From: Cryobacterium adonitolivorans
Lineage (GTDB): Bacteria > Actinomycetota > Actinomycetes > Actinomycetales > Microbacteriaceae
Assembly (NCBI RefSeq): GCF_004402695.1
Contig: NZ_SOFL01000056.1
Location: 62,001 to 126,000, forward strand
Length of the DNA stretch: 64,000 nt
Direction: 5' to 3'
The position numbers and the translations under genes are program-made. Each line of letters begins with the position of its first letter. Position 1 is the stretch's first letter. This document shows, piece by piece, positions 8,897 to 18,355 of the stretch. The notes beneath the pieces were generated by a model. It made no database searches. It saw only the letters and a program-made list of their open reading frames with translations, and was not told where the DNA came from.

Positions 8897-10045
8897 CTAC
8901 TTCAGCGTGGCCGTCAGCGATGGCCACTCGCCGGTGGCGCTGTAGCGCTCCACCCGCACCACGATCACCGTGTCGTACTCGCCGGCTTGAGCCCATTCCT
9001 CGAGGTCTGTCATCGTGACATCTTCGAAGAAGTTCGACAGCTGCGTGGGAATCTGGTGCAGCAGGAACGAGTCACCGATCAGCAGGGTCTTGCCGGGCAC
9101 CAGCGGGCTTGACGTGGATGTCGACCTGTAGTGGTACTCCGGTGTTCCTGCGGCCCCCACGGTGGTCCTGGCCTTGGTCACCACGTCCGGCCGGTCGAAC
9201 GAGATCGTGGTCTTGTGATCGATGTCTTCCACCCCCATCATGTGGTTGAGGTCACCCACATAGGGGATCGGGTCACTACTGACCGGGTTTGTCAGGTCGT
9301 CAAGAATGCCTGCCGGAACCTGCCTGTCGTCCACCAGCCGTTGCATCAGCGCCTCGCTGAGGGCCATGGAGCCATGCGCACTCCAGTGCGTGTCGTTGCG
9401 CAGGTAGGCCGGTGCGGCCGCGGTGTCGCGGGCGGCCACGTCGTCCCACAGCGTCACCAGCGGCAGGTTCCCTTCGGATTCCCACCCTTCAACGTGCCCG
9501 CGCACGAAGTCGCTGCAGCGCAACAGGTCGGGTGAGACGTCGGTGACCGGCGCCCGGCGAATGGAAGTCTTGTCTGGCGCCACCATGAACAGCACGTACT
9601 TGCCCGCAGCAGCCATGGCCGCCTGGTCTTGAACCAGGCCGGCCTTTACTGCCGCCAGAGAGTCCTCGGTCTCGCGGCACGGCCGCGCCAGGTCCTCCAC
9701 GAAAAACGGTTCCCGGTTGCTGCCGATCAGCACGGTCGACGTCGGGCTGCGACCCAGTCCGTGCACCGACAAGTCGCCGAGCGCCTCCGATACCGTGGCC
9801 TGGGCGCCGAGGCGGTCCCGCAAGGCGGCATCGATGCCGCGGTAGGTGGCCGCATCACCGGCGGATGCGGCGGTGACGGTCGGCCATGGCAGCCGGGTGC
9901 GGTTCTCGGCCCCGGCGGTATCGCCCGGCACCAGCCAGATCGCCAGTAGCCCCACGCTGAACGCCCCGATCAGGGCGGTTGACGCCCACCGGTGCCAGTC
10001 GCGGCTGTCGTCGGTGTCGGTTGCGGTTTCGTCTGCGTTGCTCAC
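8897..10045 (-). CDS. AlgX/AlgJ-like SGNH-fold acyltransferase, membrane-anchored
   Basis: The protein has 382 residues. One N-terminal transmembrane helix at about residues 20-42 anchors an extracytoplasmic domain. The pattern D218-T-H220-W with a later GDS motif (Ser326) matches the Asp-His-Ser triad arrangement of alginate O-acetyltransferases AlgX/AlgJ. Such proteins receive acyl groups from an MBOAT partner, and the MBOAT gene lies immediately upstream on the same strand, with an 8-bp gap. The GTG at 10045 is chosen because it directly follows that gene's stop; the longer open frame overlaps MBOAT coding sequence. It likely acylates the exported glycan, but its partner is interrupted. 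Confidence 0.8.
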   Translation of the reverse strand: MSNADETATDTDDSRDWHRWASTALIGAFSVGLLAIWLVPGDTAGAENRTRLPWPTVTAASAGDAATYRGIDAALRDRLGAQATVSEALGDLSVHGLGRSPTSTVLIGSNREPFFVEDLARPCRETEDSLAAVKAGLVQDQAAMAAAGKYVLFMVAPDKTSIRRAPVTDVSPDLLRCSDFVRGHVEGWESEGNLPLVTLWDDVAARDTAAAPAYLRNDTHWSAHGSMALSEALMQRLVDDRQVPAGILDDLTNPVSSDPIPYVGDLNHMMGVEDIDHKTTISFDRPDVVTKARTTVGAAGTPEYHYRSTSTSSPLVPGKTLLIGDSFLLHQIPTQLSNFFEDVTMTDLEEWAQAGEYDTVIVVRVERYSATGEWPSLTATLK

Positions 10046-10053
10046 GGGGTGCC

Positions 10054-11526
10054 TTAGAACTGGAAGTACAGGAAGGGACTGAAGTTGGAGTGCAGCACCA
10101 TCGACAGGGTGACGACGAGGGTGGCGGGAACGAGCACCCACGCGGTTTTCCACCTGAACGCGGTGAGGGTGTCTGGTTCGGAATGCCCGAAGACGGTCTG
10201 GAACCCTGTTCGTGTGGACGGCATCACGAAGCTCAGCGCTCCCACGACCAGTGCCGCGAGGGTGAGCGGGGTGAGGGTCACGAACAACGCCGGCGAGATG
10301 AAGTCCCACGGTCCGCCGAGCATCGCCTGCCAGATGTCAATGGTGGGTTGAACCTGCAGAGCTCGAAATGGAACCCATGTGACGATCACGAACAACAGAG
10401 TCGCTGCCCGCCGCGGCACGACGAATGACCGCACGTTTCGCCAACCGGTGACACGTTCCATCAGCAACGCCAGGGAATGCAGCCCTCCCCAAATGAGGAA
10501 GCCGGCCAGAGCGCCATGCCAGAGGGAGGTGAGCAAGAAAACGAGCAACAGAGCCCCGTACTCCACCCAGACGCCGCGCCGGTTGCCGCCCATGGGGATG
10601 TAAACGTAGTCGCGGAACCACTTGGTGAGTGTGATGTGCCACCGACGTCAGAAGTCGGTGATGTTGCCAGCGGTGTAGGGCGAGCGGAAGTTCTCGGGAA
10701 ACCGGAACCCGAACATCTGCGCCAGGCCGATGGCCATGTCGGAGTATCCGCTGAAGTCGAAGTAGATCTGTAACGCGTAGGCCACGGCACCCAGCCAGGC
10801 GCCCGTGCCCGACATGAGGTTCGGGTTCGCGGCGTTGTCGAACATCGCGTTGGCGACCACGCCGCAGTTGTCGGCGATGAGCACCTTCTTCGCCAGACCC
10901 CAGGTGAACCGGGTGATGCCGTAGCCCATCTGCTTGCCCGTGATCCGGCGCACCGCCTGAATCTGCGCGCCGATCTCGGAGTAACGCACGATGGGGCCGG
11001 CGATCTGGTGCGGGAAGACGAACAGGTACAACAGGTAGGACGGGAACGATGTTGTCAGCGGGCGCCCGGCCCGGGCGGAATCAATGACGAACGATAGGGC
11101 GTGAAACGTGAAGAACGAGATGCCCAGCGGCAGCGCCCAGGTATTGGCGCCCAGGCCGGTCAAGGCCGACGAAATCCGGGGAATCTCTAGCGTCGCAATC
11201 TGAGGAACGTACTTGAACGCCACCAGGGGAGCCACGACGATCAGGAGAGTCACGAAGGACGGGATTGAGATCTTCCGCGGTTCCCCGTCAACGTGGTTGG
11301 GCCGTTGACGACGCACGAGTAGCCAGGCGATGTAGGCGCCACCGAAGCTCGACAAACTGACGAAGAGGATTGCCAGGATTGCGCTGCCGGCACCCCACAG
11401 GAAGAAGAGGACGCTCGCCGCCAACAGCCAGGCATTCCTGCCCCGAGATCGCACGGGAATTGCGTGGTAAACGAGCAGGGTGACCGGCAGAAAGATGAAG
11501 AGACAGGTCGGACTGGAAAAGACCAC
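10054..11526 (-). pseudogene. MBOAT O-acyltransferase split by an in-frame TGA
   Basis: Both halves are intact and lie in the same frame. The N-terminal part (from the GTG at 11526, reading VVFSSPTCLFIFLPV) carries most of the helices and ends in GNITDF at the TGA at 10650-10648. The frame then continues RRWHITLTKWFRDYVYIPMGG to the natural stop at 10054. Relatives read TDFWRRWH at this point, so a single TGG to TGA change replaced the conserved Trp. The catalytic SLWHG histidine lies after the stop. MBOAT proteins move acyl groups across the membrane to an AlgX-like partner, encoded next. Reinitiation at ATG 10593, readthrough, or a sequencing error are alternatives. A GTG at 11583 is another possible start. 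Confidence 0.85.
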
Positions 11527-11907
11527 GATTGTAAACCTGCCATCGGGTATCACGGCACCAAGTGCTGACACCCAAAAAGGCACGCTCGGTATGAAGGGCT
11601 AAGGTCTCGGCCCAACTCAGCCTATGGTCAGCGCCCACGCCACGGCGCATAGACACGGCTCAGGACAACCCGCTTCACGACGGCACTGCGCACCTGCGCC
11701 GCGAATATGGCGCTAGGCAGAGACGTTTCGTGCAGCCAGGATGTCGTCAGGCCGGGTTCGGCTAGGCTGCTCACCGACTCCGAGAGCACGGGGGACCGGC
11801 CCGTTTGTCGTCCCGAAGTCCGACGCGACACTAGATCCACGCTAGATGTCGCCCGATCCTCTAGTCTCTGAGATGTCCCGAGGGGTTCTCGAAAACTCGG
11901 GGTCTCA

Positions 11908-12351
11908 GTGACTGCGGTATCGGTTGGCACGACCGGACGATCTCGGCTTGGCGCTGGCACAGTAAAGGTTGCGCTCGCGACGACGATCCTGGTCGGCCTT
12001 TTGCTAGCGGACGCCTTCGGCAGCCAGGCGGCTCTTGCTCACCAGACGGCGGCAGCCACTGTACCGGGTCCAGCCTTCACAGCCGATGACCCACCGCCCA
12101 CTGCCGATCTCGTTAGCCCTCACTCATATGTGTTCACGGTCGCCGGTCACCCAAGTGTTCTCCTCAGTCTCGCCAGCGGTGCACTTCCGCAAGGGTTGGT
12201 AGGTTCGCACATCGCCCACAGCCTGGCGGCCCACCAGCCGGAATGCACGCCGGGCCGCCTTGCAGGGCGGCCCGGCGTTTGCGTCCAAGAAAGACGGATC
12301 CCCTTCGTCGTACCAACCGCCCATAGCCGCGAAGAGTGTGGCCTAGGCTAG
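11908..12351 (+). CDS. Doubtful small secreted protein or gene remnant
   Basis: GTG 11908 opens a 147-codon frame. The N-terminus looks like a signal or membrane anchor (VKVALATTILVGLLLAD then an Ala-rich stretch), followed by a Pro/Val-rich segment. From about codon 110 the frame runs straight through a strong terminator-like hairpin and ends in composition unlike a protein. It may be a truncated gene whose original 3' end was lost. No family was recognised. Confidence 0.25.
   Translation: MTAVSVGTTGRSRLGAGTVKVALATTILVGLLLADAFGSQAALAHQTAAATVPGPAFTADDPPPTADLVSPHSYVFTVAGHPSVLLSLASGALPQGLVGSHIAHSLAAHQPECTPGRLAGRPGVCVQERRIPFVVPTAHSREECGLG
12247..12278 (+). terminator. Intrinsic terminator-like hairpin
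   Basis: A perfect 13-bp stem (12247-12259 with 12266-12278; core GCCGGGCCGCC) has the loop TTGCAG and is followed by TTGCG. It would stop transcription coming from the left, before the glycosidase gene. Confidence 0.65.
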
Positions 12352-12442
12352 AACAGCAGAGGCTCACATGGGGGAGCGATCAGCTGGTGCCTGGGATTGC
12401 GGGCATCACCGCCACAATGCCTCTGACGGGGAGCACCAGCCA

Positions 12443-14596
12443 ATGACCAATCTTCCGCCGAGCGATCGTCGTCGCCCGAAAGTGCCCGCACTGAAACGCC
12501 GCACCTGGTGGATCGGCGGCATCGCAGTGGTCCTGGGTGCCTTGCTCTGCTCACTTATCGTCGTTCAGCCGTGGGCCAGGACCAACGCGCAGCCGGCAGC
12601 GCCAACGACGGCTAACCCCACGCCGACACTCGCGAGCGTTCCCGCACTCGATATTGCAACGCCCCCTTCGGACACTTTTGACTGGTGGAACGCGGAGGTC
12701 ACCTCGTCGCACGTGCAGTTCCTCGGATCCGACAGTCTGCACGATGGAACATCCTCACTAGCGATCACCAGCGATCTCGTCGCAGGGTCGGGGGAAACTG
12801 CGCGGCTGCAGCAGGGCATCGGTGCCGCTGTCGGTTCGACCTACACGATCGGCTTATGGGCCAAGAGCACTGACGCTGGCGAAGGCGCGATCAAGATTAG
12901 CCCGAGTGAATTTGGGGGAGTCCCTGAGGTACTCCCGGCTGGCACTTACGACTGGACCTACATCGAGTTCGACTATACAGCGGTCACTCCGAACGTGAAC
13001 CTTCGCGTTTCTGCCGATGGTCCCACGGCGGGCACGCTCATCGATTCTCTGTCGGTCACTGGACCCGATGGGGCAGTGATGCCGCTCATGAACTCCGGCT
13101 TCGAGTCGAGCTCCTATGACCTGACCGTCATCAATCCAACCTTGTTGTTCGCCGAAGGTGACACCAACCTGCAGGTCGAGACTCGCCGAGGTGCGACGGG
13201 CACGCTGAACTGGTCCGTGACCGACAGCATTGGAACCGTCGTGGACGACGGAACAACCAACTTCTCGGACTCTCGTGCCATCGCCGACCTGCGCGATCTC
13301 CCCACCGGTATGTACACCGCAGCTCTGAGCGCCGAGGTGGGCGAACGCACGGTCGACCGGTCCACGGCCCTTGCCGTAATGAACCCGGAACCGATTAAGG
13401 CTACTAGCGCCACCTCGCCGTTCGCTGTGTTCTTGCACTATCTCGGCGGCGAACCGCGGCTCACCAACATGGTCGACACCCTCGCGATCGCTGGCATTCG
13501 CAATGCCCGTGTAGAAATGACCTGGCCGGCTATCGAAGTGGAAAAGGGTACCTACCAGTACACCGACCCCATCGACAGCACCCTTCAGCGGTTCAGGGAC
13601 AACGGAATCAGCCCCTTGATGGTTCCGGTCTACGGAAACTCCAACTACGACGGCGGTTTGACGCCCTCCACGGACGAAGGTCTTGCGGCGTACGCAAGAT
13701 TCAGTGCTGCGGTTGCCGAGCACTACAAGGATGTTGGCGGGGACTTCGAGGTCTACAACGAGTACGACCACATCTTCAACTCCGGTCTCTGCGGCAAGAC
13801 GCCAGAGTGCTACATGGAGATGCTCTCCGTGACCGCTGATGCAGTCAAGGCGGCCAACCCCGACGCAGTGATCGCCGCGCCCGGAAACGCCGGAATGGGC
13901 TTGAAGCTCGACGCCCTCCAGGACTTCTTCGACGTGGGCGGCCTCGAGTACACCGATGTCGTGAGCGCTCACCCCTACGTGCAGCCCGCAGCCCCCGAAG
14001 CGCTCGTGCCAGAAATCGATCGCCTCGTCCAGATGATCAAGGATTCCAACGGTGGCGAGTCTAAGCCGATTTGGTTCACCGAAATGGGCTGGTCAGGTGT
14101 TGATGGTTGGGTCTCAGAGCAGCAGCAGGCTGACTACCTCGTGCGCACCATGGCGTTATCGCTTGGTCATGGCGTCAGCCGGGTCTATTGGTTCGAGGCG
14201 GCAAGCCTCAGCCTCGATTCAGCAAGCATCGAGCACAACTTCGGCCTCTTCAAAGCACCGTCTTCCTTCCTGCCGAACACCAACGAGCCGCGCCCTGCAG
14301 CGATCGCCCAAGCGGTCATGGCGAAGCAGATCGACGGACAGACCTTCTCGATCGTTGACGCGGCTCCGGAAGGTGTCCAGTCCTATGTCTTCACCGGCGG
14401 TAAAGCTGACACCAGGGTCATGTGGTCGGTGGGCGCGGCACAAAGTGTCGACATCAGCACGACAGAGTCTGTCACCGTCACGAACCAACTTGGAGTCGCG
14501 ACCGTCCTCAAGCCCACTGCCGGAATCGTGACAGTGGAGCTGTCTGAGTCACCCGTCTACGTTAAGGGTGTGGTGAGCGCGGTTGCGGCCGGCTAG
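12443..14596 (+). CDS. Membrane-anchored or secreted clan-A glycosidase (GH39-like) in the exopolysaccharide locus
   Basis: The protein has 717 residues. A basic N-terminus is followed by one hydrophobic helix (about 25-47) and a Thr/Pro linker, then a beta-rich region at about 65-320 that resembles a carbohydrate-binding module and an Ig-like domain. A TIM-barrel catalytic domain at about 325-640 shows the clan-A pair: Glu440 in VYNEYDH (acid/base) and Glu547 in WFTEMGW (nucleophile). Similar enzymes (PslG, GH39) trim or release nascent polysaccharide in Wzx/Wzy systems. ATG 12443 has GGGGAG upstream; an in-frame ATG at 12368 lacks one. The exact GH family and substrate are not provable by eye. 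Confidence 0.75.
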   Translation: MTNLPPSDRRRPKVPALKRRTWWIGGIAVVLGALLCSLIVVQPWARTNAQPAAPTTANPTPTLASVPALDIATPPSDTFDWWNAEVTSSHVQFLGSDSLHDGTSSLAITSDLVAGSGETARLQQGIGAAVGSTYTIGLWAKSTDAGEGAIKISPSEFGGVPEVLPAGTYDWTYIEFDYTAVTPNVNLRVSADGPTAGTLIDSLSVTGPDGAVMPLMNSGFESSSYDLTVINPTLLFAEGDTNLQVETRRGATGTLNWSVTDSIGTVVDDGTTNFSDSRAIADLRDLPTGMYTAALSAEVGERTVDRSTALAVMNPEPIKATSATSPFAVFLHYLGGEPRLTNMVDTLAIAGIRNARVEMTWPAIEVEKGTYQYTDPIDSTLQRFRDNGISPLMVPVYGNSNYDGGLTPSTDEGLAAYARFSAAVAEHYKDVGGDFEVYNEYDHIFNSGLCGKTPECYMEMLSVTADAVKAANPDAVIAAPGNAGMGLKLDALQDFFDVGGLEYTDVVSAHPYVQPAAPEALVPEIDRLVQMIKDSNGGESKPIWFTEMGWSGVDGWVSEQQQADYLVRTMALSLGHGVSRVYWFEAASLSLDSASIEHNFGLFKAPSSFLPNTNEPRPAAIAQAVMAKQIDGQTFSIVDAAPEGVQSYVFTGGKADTRVMWSVGAAQSVDISTTESVTVTNQLGVATVLKPTAGIVTVELSESPVYVKGVVSAVAAG

Positions 14597-14659
14597 GTGG
14601 GTGGTCAGGCCGACTGGTCGGACCACACGTAAGTGTCGCGTGTGTGCGCCGCGGCGCGA

Positions 14660-14665
14660 TACTGT
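14660..14665 (+). promoter_or_regulatory. Candidate leaderless -10 box (TACTGT)
   Basis: TACTGT ends 5 bases before ATG 14671, which has no Shine-Dalgarno sequence. This suggests a leaderless transcript. An imperfect palindrome around CACACGTAAGTGTCGCGTGTG lies just upstream, at about 14623-14643, and could be an operator. Confidence 0.35.
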
Positions 14666-14670
14666 CAATC

Positions 14671-15930
14671 ATGACTAGCCCCGTCGCTCCCACCATTGGC
14701 GACGAAGCCACGGCCTCAGCCGGGAGATCGAGTTCCTTCGGGGGGCGGTTGGCCTCCCTGGACGGCCTGCGCGGGGTGGCTGCACTGGTCGTGCTGGGCT
14801 TTCACGTATCCCTACTGAGCCCGCTTGTCGCGACGTACATGATCGACAAAGGCCCCGCCCCGGCACCTTTCACGGCACTGTGGTGGGCGGTTGCAAGCCC
14901 CCTGAGGCTCCTCACGGCCGGCGACGAAGCAGTTTTCGTCTTCTTCGTCTTGAGCGGTGTCGTGCTCACTCTTCCGGTGATCCGTCAGCGGCGCTTCGAC
15001 TGGCTGGGATTCATGTCAGCGCGAGTGCTGCGCCTCTTCCTGCCCGTTGCTGCATCGTTGTTGCTGGCCACCGCGATAACACGGATCTGGACAAGGGCGC
15101 CGGACCCCAGCCTGTCAAGCTGGCTGGCTCCGCCCTATAACCCCCTGTCGATCGCTCCTGGTCAGCTGCTGGCTAATTTGGACCTCGTGTTCAGCGACAT
15201 GACTGTTAATGGTCCGACATGGACCATTCGCTGGGAGATGTTGTTTTCCCTGCTCTTGCCGATCATTCTGGGCCTCTTTATCGCGTTCCGTCGGCGATGG
15301 CAGCTCGGCTTAGTCGCCATAGTAGGACTCATAGTTGTCGGACTGAATTTCGGCGTGTCTTCTCTAGTCTTTCTCCCAATTTTTGCGATTGGCATCATCA
15401 TCGCGCTGCGACTTGACGAGTTGTCGGATGGCTACGCATACGGCATTGCCGCGCGCCCGCGACGAACGCGACTGTTGGTCGCCCTGCTGGTTCTGGTGGC
15501 ACTCTTGTTGCTCGGCTCGACGGTCGTGATCCGCCCGTACGTCGATCCATCAGGTTTCATAGCGGTAGCTTCTCGAGTGGCGACCATCTTTGGCGCTGGA
15601 CTACTCGTGGCGGTGATCGCGGTGGTCTGGCCCGCCCGTGGGTGGCTGACCCGCGCACTGGCTCAGTGGTTGGGCAAGATCTCCTTCAGCCTGTATCTCG
15701 TGCACCAGCCGATCCTCGCCACTTTCGGTTTTGCCTTCGGAGGAACCAACTGGGGAATGGCGGCATTGCTGGGTACCATCAGCGCATTTGCCGTGGCATA
15801 TGTGTTCTGGCGGTTCATTGAAAGCCCGTGCCACCGGTTGGCCCGGGTGTTTGGGCAATGGGTGACTGACAGTGTTTCGAAACTCGCCACGGACGGCCAA
15901 GGGCATTCAGAGTTGGTACCGAAACAATGA
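14671..15930 (+). CDS. Acyltransferase family 3 membrane protein
   Basis: The protein has 419 residues and about ten membrane helices. The N-terminal motif LASLDGLRGVAALVVLGFHV carries the conserved Arg and His of acyltransferase-3 (OatA/NolL-like) enzymes, and VFFVLSG and IRWEMLFSLLLP are further family landmarks. The family moves acetyl or other acyl groups from the cytoplasm to extracytoplasmic sugars. There is no SGNH domain, unlike the paralogues at 29853 and 56320. It presumably decorates the glycan made by this locus. An in-frame upstream start at 14644 is possible but less likely. Confidence 0.85.
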   Translation: MTSPVAPTIGDEATASAGRSSSFGGRLASLDGLRGVAALVVLGFHVSLLSPLVATYMIDKGPAPAPFTALWWAVASPLRLLTAGDEAVFVFFVLSGVVLTLPVIRQRRFDWLGFMSARVLRLFLPVAASLLLATAITRIWTRAPDPSLSSWLAPPYNPLSIAPGQLLANLDLVFSDMTVNGPTWTIRWEMLFSLLLPIILGLFIAFRRRWQLGLVAIVGLIVVGLNFGVSSLVFLPIFAIGIIIALRLDELSDGYAYGIAARPRRTRLLVALLVLVALLLLGSTVVIRPYVDPSGFIAVASRVATIFGAGLLVAVIAVVWPARGWLTRALAQWLGKISFSLYLVHQPILATFGFAFGGTNWGMAALLGTISAFAVAYVFWRFIESPCHRLARVFGQWVTDSVSKLATDGQGHSELVPKQ

Positions 15931-16097
15931 GTTGACTATGGAAAACGGCTGAGGGGCGTTTCTACTTCAAGTAAGCGCGGGACGAATTTTGCGCCTCGCA
16001 GTGAGCTCAATCCAACCAACAGCGCGGTGCAAGCTCGATCTTCTTGAACGCTGTGCCGTCCTTACCCTTACGCCCGACCGTTTGTGAACCCTGACTG

Positions 16098-17318
16098 ATG
16101 AAACAACTATTTAGACTCTCACTCCCCACCCTGGGCGGGGGATTTGCGCGGATCGCGCAATTGCTCGTCCTTGTCGTGCTGTCGTCGGTGGCCCCCGGTG
16201 AGGAGCGCAGCGTATTGGTCGCGGGGTTCGGCCTGCTGGCCTCGTTCTCGATTCTGGCGGACGCTGGGGGGAGCAACTATATTCTTGCGACAGCGGATTC
16301 TCGATTTGGTCGCAAAACATTCGACCGCGTGATTAGTTTGCAGTTGGCTTCTGGCTTATTGGGCGTATTCGCGGCGTGGTGCTTCTTGTCTTACGCCTCC
16401 CAAACCCCACTGACGGTGGGGGCAACTATGGCGTTGGCCGGCATCGCAATTTCGCAGGTGATAGACGGTTCCTTTCGGGCGATTCGGGCTCCACTCCTGG
16501 TCCAGCGCAAAGATCACGTGTATGGAAATGCGGATCTATGCTTATTTGCCGCCAAGATACCAATCGTCCTGTCAGCCTTGTTCCTCGGACAGGTCAGCAT
16601 CCTTTGGCTTCTTCCCCTCGCTTCATTGGGGGTGGCTGTTCCGGTTTTCTTGACGGTAAGGAAAACCCTGCGACGTCCCGCACCGATACCGAGCAAGCTG
16701 GTGCGTGGCGTCCTGGAATATGGAGTTACTGGGGGATTGAGTGCGTTCTATTCCCAGTCTCCGATGGTCGTCGGCAGCTTGTACCTGGCGCCCGCGCAGC
16801 TAGCGGTCCTCGCCATCGTCTATAGGGTGATCCAGCCGCTCGAGTTGGTGCCGGGAATCATGTCGCAACAGTTGTTGCCCAGGATTCGCATACGACCGGG
16901 AAGTCCCTGGCGATACTGGGCAGCATTCGCGTCGGGCGGCGTAGTCACGTGCGTTATTGTCGTTCTCCTTCGGGCACCCATAGAGGCCATTTTCGGAGCA
17001 CCATTTGTTCCCGTAGCGGTCTTCTTCATAGTCGCACTTTCGATCATTCCAAAATTCGGTAACTACGCGTTGGTTGCGTACCTCATGGGCACCGGCAGGA
17101 TACGAATTCGATTGTCTGTGACGATTGCAGTTGGAGCGAGCGCAGTGATCGGGTCTCTCGCCGTTGGACCCATGGGAACCATTGCGTTGGCCTCGGTGAC
17201 ACTGGCAAGCGAGATCTTACTCGCGACACTAATTGGAGTGGTGATACGTAAGTCACGTAGGTCGAGCGCTGAATCCGCCATCATCCCGAAAGTTTCAAGG
17301 GGCACCCAAATCAAATGA
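16098..17318 (+). CDS. Wzx-like polysaccharide flippase 1
   Basis: The protein has 406 residues and about 12 hydrophobic helices, the size and pattern of MATE/MOP-superfamily flippases that move lipid-linked repeat units across the membrane. It is clearly paralogous to the protein at 19666-20889: both carry LSAFYSQSP, IVYR(V/I)IQ, LVPG and GNYALVAYLMG(T/S)G at matching positions. Its last bases overlap the pyruvyl transferase start (ATGA), so the two are translationally coupled. The 167-bp region before it has no clear ribosome-binding site or promoter. Confidence 0.82.
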   Translation: MKQLFRLSLPTLGGGFARIAQLLVLVVLSSVAPGEERSVLVAGFGLLASFSILADAGGSNYILATADSRFGRKTFDRVISLQLASGLLGVFAAWCFLSYASQTPLTVGATMALAGIAISQVIDGSFRAIRAPLLVQRKDHVYGNADLCLFAAKIPIVLSALFLGQVSILWLLPLASLGVAVPVFLTVRKTLRRPAPIPSKLVRGVLEYGVTGGLSAFYSQSPMVVGSLYLAPAQLAVLAIVYRVIQPLELVPGIMSQQLLPRIRIRPGSPWRYWAAFASGGVVTCVIVVLLRAPIEAIFGAPFVPVAVFFIVALSIIPKFGNYALVAYLMGTGRIRIRLSVTIAVGASAVIGSLAVGPMGTIALASVTLASEILLATLIGVVIRKSRRSSAESAIIPKVSRGTQIK

Positions 17319-18355
17319 AGAACATACTGTTGATCTCTGCAGATCGCTCAACCTCGGCAGGGACCGCGAACAACCTTGGGGACGCGTTTCTTACGGATGC
17401 GCTGGCGATGTCGCTAATGGACTCGGGGTTCGAGGTGCAAGTGGCAGATTTTGGTGGTGCGAGGCTAGTCGGCTCGCTTCCTCGCTCTCCAATACTTGGG
17501 ACGTTGTCCCTAGTGAAAGCCTTATGGTCTACAGATTCGGTGGTGATCGGCGGTGGGACGCTACTGCAGGATGACGCTCCGCAGAAGTTAGTAGGAGGTC
17601 TGCCGCGGCTCCTTTTCGTGTCTGCCGTGACGGCGAGGTTGCTCGGTCGGAAAGTTGCATTCTTCGGCGTCGGGTGTGACTCAGTTGAGCGATTCATGCC
17701 ACGATTCCTACTTGGCGTGGCTCTGAGGATGGGAAGAGTATGGGTGCGGGACGAGGCATCCCAAGGCCGATGCCACTCCCAATTCGGCAAGCGTGTGGAA
17801 CTGGCCGGTGATACGAGCCTGCTCTACCATCCCGACCTCGGTGGGGGTGAATCGAGGTCCCTTGCCAGAGCTAGTCCTGATCGCGGTGGCAGAGGCGCAG
17901 TGGTTGCCCTAAATCGCAGCCACAGCAGTGCACTAACGCTCCCGATTGTCGAGGGCCTACTTGCACAGTATGAAAGAGTTGATTTTCTTTCCATGTATCA
18001 GGGCCATCCGGTCAGTGATGCTAGCGATCTTCCCGCCGACGCGGCGTCTGCCCTCTCAAGCGTCTCCACTGACCTCTCCTGGGAGCAGGCTGTAAGCGCA
18101 ATTTCTGGAGCATCTGTTGTGATCGCGTCCCGCATGCACGCGATGTACATTGCAGCCATGGTCGAGGTGCCTCTTCTCGCCATATCCGGTTCGGCGAAAA
18201 TTGATGCCTTCATAGACGAATTCAAAGTGTCGTCGGTCGATTCCCTGACGGGCGCAGGAAACCCTGGAGTCGTGCCTGACGCGGCCGCGGTGCGCTCCGC
18301 AGGATTAAGGGTTTCCTTGGGCATGAGAGAGCTCTCCGACTACCTGCGCTCATAG
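17315..18355 (+). CDS. Polysaccharide pyruvyl transferase family protein
   Basis: The protein has 346 residues. NNLGDAFLTDAL near residue 20, VVIGGGTLLQDD near 75 and SASRMHA-like VIASRMHAMYIA near 270 are typical of the CsaB/WcaK pyruvyl transferase family, which adds a ketal pyruvate from phosphoenolpyruvate to a sugar and gives the glycan negative charge. Some members of the family have other roles, so the activity is inferred. The start overlaps the end of flippase 1 by 4 bp. A 7-bp inverted repeat (CTCATAG/CTATGAG) spans its stop codon. Confidence 0.8.
   Translation: MKNILLISADRSTSAGTANNLGDAFLTDALAMSLMDSGFEVQVADFGGARLVGSLPRSPILGTLSLVKALWSTDSVVIGGGTLLQDDAPQKLVGGLPRLLFVSAVTARLLGRKVAFFGVGCDSVERFMPRFLLGVALRMGRVWVRDEASQGRCHSQFGKRVELAGDTSLLYHPDLGGGESRSLARASPDRGGRGAVVALNRSHSSALTLPIVEGLLAQYERVDFLSMYQGHPVSDASDLPADAASALSSVSTDLSWEQAVSAISGASVVIASRMHAMYIAAMVEVPLLAISGSAKIDAFIDEFKVSSVDSLTGAGNPGVVPDAAAVRSAGLRVSLGMRELSDYLRS

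Larger units (their letters stand above)
11527..12442. other. Intergenic region between MBOAT and glycosidase genes
   Basis: This is the largest gene-poor stretch. It holds a dyad GCGACA/TGTCGC at 11825-11852 enclosing two CTAGAT copies 11 bases apart, and a second dyad CCCGAG/CTCGGG near 11877-11902. A doubtful open frame lies at 11908-12351 (listed separately), with a strong hairpin at 12247-12278. No convincing gene is seen in 11527-11907. Confidence 0.5.

Noticed and set aside
10648-10650. Selenocysteine insertion at the MBOAT TGA
   Set aside because: The expected residue is Trp, not Cys or Sec; the stem surrounds the codon rather than following it as a bacterial SECIS would; and no selenocysteine family matches.
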